A stretch of 64,000 nucleotides of DNA. It comes from Devosia sp. (lineage in GTDB: Bacteria; Pseudomonadota; Alphaproteobacteria; Rhizobiales; Devosiaceae). Every line of letters begins with the position of its first letter. The stretch's first letter is position 1. Below, piece after piece: positions 60,055-64,000 of this stretch. Location of the stretch: the NCBI GenBank assembly GCA_016713105.1, contig JADJPS010000001.1:310001-374000 (forward strand), read 5' to 3'. The notes under the pieces were generated by a model. The model saw only the letters and a list, made by a program, of their open reading frames with translations. It was not told the origin of the DNA and ran no database searches. The position numbers were made by a program, and so were the translations under genes.

Positions 60055-61002
60055 ATGACTTTGCTGCTGCACCTCGCCGATTTCAACGAGCGGCGTTGGG
60101 CCGATGGCTTCGCTGCGGCGCTCCCCGGCATGCGGGTGGTCACCCGGGCCGATGCGTACGATCCGGACGAGATCGACTACATCTTCATCTGGAAGCCCGC
60201 GTCCGACGCCTTTGCCGGGCTGAACCGTCTCAAGGCCATCCTTTCGCTTGGCGCCGGGGTGGACGCACTGCTGCGCAACCCGAGCCGCCCGGCCGGCGTC
60301 CCGATCGTGCGCTTCATGGACGAGGACCTGACGCAGCGCATGAGCGACTATATCGTCGCCAACGTGAGCATGCACCAGCGGCTCGCCACGCGCTTCAAGC
60401 GGGACCAGGCGGCGCGGCGTTGGTCGCAGCTCTATCCGGCTCCCGCCTGGGACACGACGGTGGGCATCATGGGTCTGGGCAAGCTCGGTCTCGATGCCAT
60501 CGCGCGCCTTCAGGCGCTCAGCTACCGGCTGCGCGGCTGGAGCCGCAGCGACAAGCAGATCGAGGGTGTCGAGGTGTTTGTCGGTCAGGTCGCTTTCGAC
60601 GATTTCCTGTCGGGCACCGACATCCTGGTGAACCTGCTGCCGCTGACCGCCGAAACCCAGGGTATCCTCAACTACGACACCTTCAGCAGGCTGAGGCGTG
60701 ATGGCGTCGACGGCTGGGGGCCGGTCATCGTCAATGCCGGACGCGGCGGGCACCAGAGGGAGGCCGACATCGTCCGCGCCCTCGAGGATGGCACGCTCAA
60801 GGCGGCGAGCCTCGATGTGTTCGAGGTGGAGCCTCTGCCCCAGACGAGCCCGCTGTGGGAGATGGACAACGTGTTCATCACCCCGCACATCGCCGCGGCC
60901 TCGAGCGAGCGCACCGGGGTGGCGTACTTCTCCAGGGTGATCCGCGATTTCGAGGCGGGCCTGCCATTGCCGAACGTGGTCGACCAGCAGCGCGGCTACT
61001 GA
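60055..61002 (+). CDS. ghrA: Glyoxylate/hydroxypyruvate reductase A (GhrA-like)
   Basis: D-2-hydroxyacid dehydrogenase of 315 aa that reduces glyoxylate and hydroxypyruvate with NADPH. The nucleotide-binding loop is GIMGLGKLGLDAIARL near residues 140-155, the catalytic Arg in VNAGRGGHQ near 232, Glu in LDVFEVEPLP near 256-265 and His in VFITPHIAAASS near 276-287, together the R-E-H triad. LGAGVDALL near 66 and DEDLTQRMSDYIVANV near 90-105 are GhrA marks. ATG 60055 follows GGGGGGA. The 3' end overlaps the convergent MarR-GNAT gene by seven bases. Confidence 0.92.
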   Translation: MTLLLHLADFNERRWADGFAAALPGMRVVTRADAYDPDEIDYIFIWKPASDAFAGLNRLKAILSLGAGVDALLRNPSRPAGVPIVRFMDEDLTQRMSDYIVANVSMHQRLATRFKRDQAARRWSQLYPAPAWDTTVGIMGLGKLGLDAIARLQALSYRLRGWSRSDKQIEGVEVFVGQVAFDDFLSGTDILVNLLPLTAETQGILNYDTFSRLRRDGVDGWGPVIVNAGRGGHQREADIVRALEDGTLKAASLDVFEVEPLPQTSPLWEMDNVFITPHIAAASSERTGVAYFSRVIRDFEAGLPLPNVVDQQRGY

Positions 61003-61919
61003 AGCGAAATCTCCCAGTACTCGCCCACCAGGTCCTGCCCGAAACTGTGGTGCGGGCCGCTCTCGACGAGATGGAAGCCTGCGGATGCATAGAGCCGCCG
61101 GGCCGGGACGAGGATCGACTGGGTCCATAGCCGCATCCCGGCATAGCCGCCGCGCCGGGCGAAATCGACGGCCTGCTCGACCAACTGGCCACCGATGCCC
61201 AGCCCGCGTGCTTCCGGTTCGACATAGAGCATGCGCAACTGCGCCATGCCGGGCCGCTTGGCATAGGGGGTGACGAAGACCGAGCCGACCACGCGCCCGC
61301 CGCGATCGGCGACCCAGAGCGCTTTCGGCGGATCGGTCTCGGACTGTTCGTACTCGTGATAGATGCGGGCGATCAGCGTCTCGAACTCGCCGTTCCAGCC
61401 GAACTCGCGATTGTACAGCACCGCCTGGCGATGGATCAGCCAGCCGAGTTCGCCGATGCGGTGGGGTCGCAGCACGAAGGTCGATGCCGGCAAGTCGTCT
61501 CCGAGCAGCCTCCTGATCGCCCCCATGGCGTCGCACAGCGCCAGCCTGGCATCCTCGTCGAGGGGCTCGAGCAGGGCCGCCACCGACTCCTCGGACGCCG
61601 CCTGCAGTCCGCCAACCGCCTTATCCCCGTCGCCTGAAAGTGCGATAGAGTTCTGCCTGCGGTCGGAAGGAATGGGGGACAGCACCAGGAGTTCGCGTGC
61701 CAGCAGACCCTGGAGGAGACGGCTGAGGTAGGCCCGATCGAGATCGAGGGCGCGCGACAGCTCGGCCGCGGTGGTGTGCCCACGGGAACCGATCTCGTAG
61801 AGGACACGCGCCTCCGTGAGGGTGAAGGCGCTGTGCGCGATGTGTTCGTCGAGCGCGCCGATCAGCCGCGTATAGAAGCGGTTGAAGGCGCGGACGTCGC
61901 CGATGCGGGTGTCAGCCAT
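60996..61919 (-). CDS. MarR-type regulator fused to a GNAT acetyltransferase
   Basis: A two-domain protein of about 307 aa. Residues 1-140 form a MarR winged helix (TLTEARVLYEIGSRGHTTAAELSRALDLDRAYLSRLLQGL, then RRQNSIALS). Residues 150-307 form a GNAT acetyltransferase (RMLYVEPEARGLGIGGQLVEQAVDFAR with the acetyl-CoA loop R-G-L-G-I-G, and LYASAGFHLVESG). Start at 61919 or 61931. Such fusions are common in alphaproteobacteria; the substrate is unknown. A long palindrome covers its presumed promoter, suggesting self-regulation. Confidence 0.88.
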   Translation of the reverse strand: MADTRIGDVRAFNRFYTRLIGALDEHIAHSAFTLTEARVLYEIGSRGHTTAAELSRALDLDRAYLSRLLQGLLARELLVLSPIPSDRRQNSIALSGDGDKAVGGLQAASEESVAALLEPLDEDARLALCDAMGAIRRLLGDDLPASTFVLRPHRIGELGWLIHRQAVLYNREFGWNGEFETLIARIYHEYEQSETDPPKALWVADRGGRVVGSVFVTPYAKRPGMAQLRMLYVEPEARGLGIGGQLVEQAVDFARRGGYAGMRLWTQSILVPARRLYASAGFHLVESGPHHSFGQDLVGEYWEISLQ

Positions 61920-61932
61920 GATGTGTGACATA

Positions 61933-61971
61933 GGCGCCGATTCAGTTGACCAAGTCAACTATATCGGCGCC
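61933..61971. promoter_or_regulatory. 39-bp operator-like palindrome before the MarR-GNAT gene
   Basis: Inner arms AGTTGAC (61944-61950) and GTCAACT (61954-61960) flank CAA; outer arms GGCGCCGAT (61933-61941) and ATCGGCGCC (61963-61971) extend it, broken only by two unpaired bases on each side. The inner 17-bp part has the size of a MarR site. The palindrome covers the stop codon of the upstream aminopeptidase gene and ends two to fourteen bases from the candidate start codons. Confidence 0.75.
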
Positions 61972-63298
61972 TGAGGTAGCCGTAGATGGCTCGGATGCCC
62001 TGGTCGGTGCCACCGAACGGGCGACCGGGGCGCGGCTCCGGGGCCCAGCCGTAGATGTCGAGATGAGCCCAGGCCTTTGCCCGCGATACGAACCGCCTCA
62101 TGAACAGGGCGGCGGTGATCGACCCGGCGAAACCGCCGGAACCGGCATTGTTGACGTCGGCGATCCGCGAGGCGAGCATCGACTCGTATGGGGCGTGGAG
62201 CGGCAGGCGCCAGAGTGGATCGTCGGTCTCCCGCCCCGCCGCCAGCAACCCCTCCGCAACGCCATCGTCGGTGGCATACAGGGGCGGCAGGTCCGGGCCG
62301 AGCGCGACTCGGGCGGCGCCGGTAAGGGTTGCCATGTCGATGATCAGCTCGGGTGCCGCCTCGTCGGCCAGCGCCAGTGCATCGGCGAGGATCAGCCGGC
62401 CCTCGGCGTCGGTGTTGCCGATCTCGACCGTCACCCCGTTGCGGGCGCGCAGCACATCGCCAGGCCGGAAGGCGGGGCCTGAAATGGCGTTCTCGACGAT
62501 GGGAATGAGGACGCGCAGCCGGATCGGCAGGCGGGCGTCGATGATGGCATGCGTGAGCCCGAGCACGTTGGCGGCGCCACCCATATCCTTCTTCATCAGC
62601 GCCATTCCCGACGAGGGCTTGATGTCGAGGCCCCCGGTGTCGAAGGTCACGCCCTTGCCGACCAGCGTGATGGCCGGGTCCGATTCGCGGCCCCAGACCA
62701 GTTCGACGAGGCGCGGGGCTTCGGCGGCGGCCCGGCCGACCGCGTGGATCAACGGGAAGTTCTGTGCGAGGAGTTCATCGCCCACGACGCTGCGGGCCTC
62801 GATGCCGTGGCGCGCTGCGAGCTTGCGGATTTCCGTCTCGAGAGCCGCCGGGCCAAGATCGTTGGCCGGAGTGTTGATCAGATCACGGGCAAGAAACGCC
62901 GCCTCGACCAGCCGGTCGACCTCGGCGGCATCGGCGCCCTCCGGGTCGGCAAGCATCACTGCCGCCCTGGGTCTTCGATAGCGATCGAAGCGATAGGCGC
63001 CGAGACGGAATCCGAGAGCCGCGACCGTCCTGTCGCCTGGAGTGCCGGCGAGGGCATAGGTGCCCGGTTCGAGGGCGGCAGCTGCGAGTCCGAGGACAAG
63101 TGCGGGTCGATCCGCCTCGGAGCCGAGACCGAAGAGGCAGGCCGCGATACTGCCCGCCTCGTCCGGCAGTGCCAGCAGCCGTCCGCGCTGGCCGGCAAAC
63201 CCGCTGGCAGCGGCCCAGCGCTGCTGCGCCGGGCTCAGCTCGGGCGCCGTGCCGCCCTCGCCGACGCAGATCAGAGGAATCGGCTTACGGTCAGCCAT
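61955..63298 (-). CDS. M17 leucyl aminopeptidase family protein
   Basis: Zinc/manganese aminopeptidase of the M17 (PepA/PepB) family, 447 aa. The catalytic domain shows LVGKGVTFDTGGLDIKPSSGMALMKKDMGGAANVLG near residues 215-250 (K, D), NTDAEGRLILADAL near 294-307, the family signature, and a C-terminal ASRIADVNNAGSGGFAGSITAALFMRRF. The N-terminal 165 residues are shorter and less conserved than in PepA, with LINTPANDLGP before the core. The stop codon lies inside a palindrome that serves the next gene. Confidence 0.94.
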   Translation of the reverse strand: MADRKPIPLICVGEGGTAPELSPAQQRWAAASGFAGQRGRLLALPDEAGSIAACLFGLGSEADRPALVLGLAAAALEPGTYALAGTPGDRTVAALGFRLGAYRFDRYRRPRAAVMLADPEGADAAEVDRLVEAAFLARDLINTPANDLGPAALETEIRKLAARHGIEARSVVGDELLAQNFPLIHAVGRAAAEAPRLVELVWGRESDPAITLVGKGVTFDTGGLDIKPSSGMALMKKDMGGAANVLGLTHAIIDARLPIRLRVLIPIVENAISGPAFRPGDVLRARNGVTVEIGNTDAEGRLILADALALADEAAPELIIDMATLTGAARVALGPDLPPLYATDDGVAEGLLAAGRETDDPLWRLPLHAPYESMLASRIADVNNAGSGGFAGSITAALFMRRFVSRAKAWAHLDIYGWAPEPRPGRPFGGTDQGIRAIYGYLRRRYS

Positions 63299-63461
63299 TG
63301 CCCGGGGTCCATTCGGAAGGGATGCAGGCTACCCCTGTACGCCGTTGCGCGATTGTCGGCAATGGTATCGCAGGTTCGCCTTAACTCGCTGTTAGGGTTA
63401 ATCATTTATTGCTTCGTTCGGGCTCGGGAATTGCCAGTTGCGTCCCCGGAGGAAGTGCGTC

Positions 63462-64000
63462 GTGTCGTTCAGTCGTCTCCATCTCGTCCAGCGGCCCGCA
63501 CGGCTCGCGCTTCTCGCCGGTACGGCCGCGCTGCTGCTGGGCGCCTGTGCAGCCAACCCCACGACGACCGGCAGTCTCGGGGCGACACCGGATTTCTCGG
63601 CCGCCCCCGCCGAGCAGGTGCAGGGCGCCATCGGCAAGCTCCAGCAGGCCTACAAGCGGAACCCCAAGGACCGCACCACTATGCTCTACTACGCTGCCGC
63701 GCTGAGGGCCAATGGCCAGGCGGAGCAGGCGGTAGCGGTGTTCGACGCGGGGATCGGCCTCTATCGGCGCGATATGGTCGTGATGGTCGCCTATGCCAAG
63801 GCGCTTGCCGCGGCAGGCCGTTTTGAGCAGTCGATCAACGTGGTCGAGAGCGCCATCGATCCGACGGCGCCGGACTGGAATGCGCTGCTCGTCAAGGGGG
63901 CCATTCTCGATCAGGTCGGGCGCAACGCCGAGGCTCGGGAGGCCTATGCCGTCGCCCTCAAGATCGCGCCGCAGCAGGCCTCGATCCACGCCAATCTCGG
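63462..64000 (+). CDS. TadD-like TPR lipoprotein (cut by the window end)
   Basis: The first 179 codons of a gene that runs off the right edge. GTG 63462 has GGAGG nine bases upstream. An export signal with lipobox (ALLLGAC, Cys near residue 28) is followed by TPR repeats: LQQAYKRNPKDRTTMLYYAAALRANGQAEQAVAVF and then ALLVKGAILDQVGRNAEAREAYAVALKIAPQQASIHANL. This layout matches TadD of the Flp/Tad pilus assembly system. The rest of the tad genes would lie further right and cannot be checked. The region from 63299 to 63461 shows nothing else. Confidence 0.78.
   Translation, partial: MSFSRLHLVQRPARLALLAGTAALLLGACAANPTTTGSLGATPDFSAAPAEQVQGAIGKLQQAYKRNPKDRTTMLYYAAALRANGQAEQAVAVFDAGIGLYRRDMVVMVAYAKALAAAGRFEQSINVVESAIDPTAPDWNALLVKGAILDQVGRNAEAREAYAVALKIAPQQASIHANL

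Noticed and set aside
59143..61536. A 797-aa minus-strand frame over the cytochrome c and ghrA genes.
   Set aside because: The opposite strand holds a cytochrome with a heme motif and a reductase with its catalytic triad; the long frame has no domain and repeats of Gly/Arg typical of GC shadows.

Overview
The window is high-GC, densely packed DNA from an alphaproteobacterium, most likely of the order Hyphomicrobiales (Devosia-like). This placement is an inference. It rests on gene content (divergent znuA/znuCB-zur, the cob/cbi set, TelA-like and DUF6384 genes, CycM-type cytochrome, a TadD-like lipoprotein) and on GC-rich palindromic repeats of the kind common in that order. I see no tRNA, rRNA, CRISPR array, prophage or transposase.

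Layout. 1-5030: dipeptide/oligopeptide ABC importer dppABCDF (dppA cut by the left edge). 5093-7351: membrane c-di-GMP protein with a degenerate GGDEF and an intact EAL domain. 7415-10530: zinc uptake, znuCB-zur divergent from znuA with two Zur-like boxes between them. 10627-11661: small membrane and secreted proteins. 11694-18909: a cobalamin riboswitch, then an orphan CbiM-like permease, cobW, cobN and cobO, with one membrane gene on the opposite strand. 18940-21915: cupin, secreted protein, two CDF metal exporters and a MerR regulator. 22188-34860: the main corrinoid cluster, cbiX-cobH-cobL-cobI-cbiG/cobJ-cobM (+), cobK and cbiD (-), cobB (split)-cobQ-cobD (+), cobP (-). 35091-40130: a BadF/GlcNAc-type kinase followed by zwf-pgl-edd, the upper Entner-Doudoroff pathway. 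41085-44770: a three-gene module of unknown function (TelA-like helical protein, DUF6384 membrane protein, coiled-coil protein with a Gly-rich tail). 45008-57846: a CoxG-like protein, then nucleoside uptake and salvage: BMP-type ABC transporter (four genes), cdd, deoC, a double aldehyde dehydrogenase, deoA, deoB, upp. 58227-64000: pheA, a membrane cytochrome c, ghrA-type reductase, a MarR-GNAT fusion, an M17 aminopeptidase and a truncated TadD-like lipoprotein.

How the parts fit. The window carries most of B12 biosynthesis together with metal handling: cobalt/zinc uptake candidates, CobW, His-rich CbiX, and two CDF exporters with a MerR regulator. The corrin-ring genes look like the early-cobalt-insertion type (CbiX, full CbiG, CbiD), yet the late-insertion chelatase subunit CobN is also here. 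The nucleoside block imports nucleosides, deaminates cytidine, phosphorolyses deoxynucleosides, isomerises the pentose phosphate, cleaves deoxyribose-5-phosphate and probably oxidises the aldehyde, with upp salvaging uracil.

The most notable signals are: (1) a family of palindromic repeats sitting in frame inside cobN (four places) and inside or beside other genes, with a 34-nt stretch identical between cobN and an intergenic copy; (2) six genes broken by single-base shifts (cobO, cobB, zwf, the DUF6384 gene, the aldehyde dehydrogenase gene and deoA), which suggests either assembly errors or real decay; (3) two sigma-54-type promoters near 44.9 and 45.5 kb; (4) a structured leader before cbiX that is not a recognisable B12 riboswitch; (5) a 39-bp operator-like palindrome overlapping the stop codon of the aminopeptidase gene.
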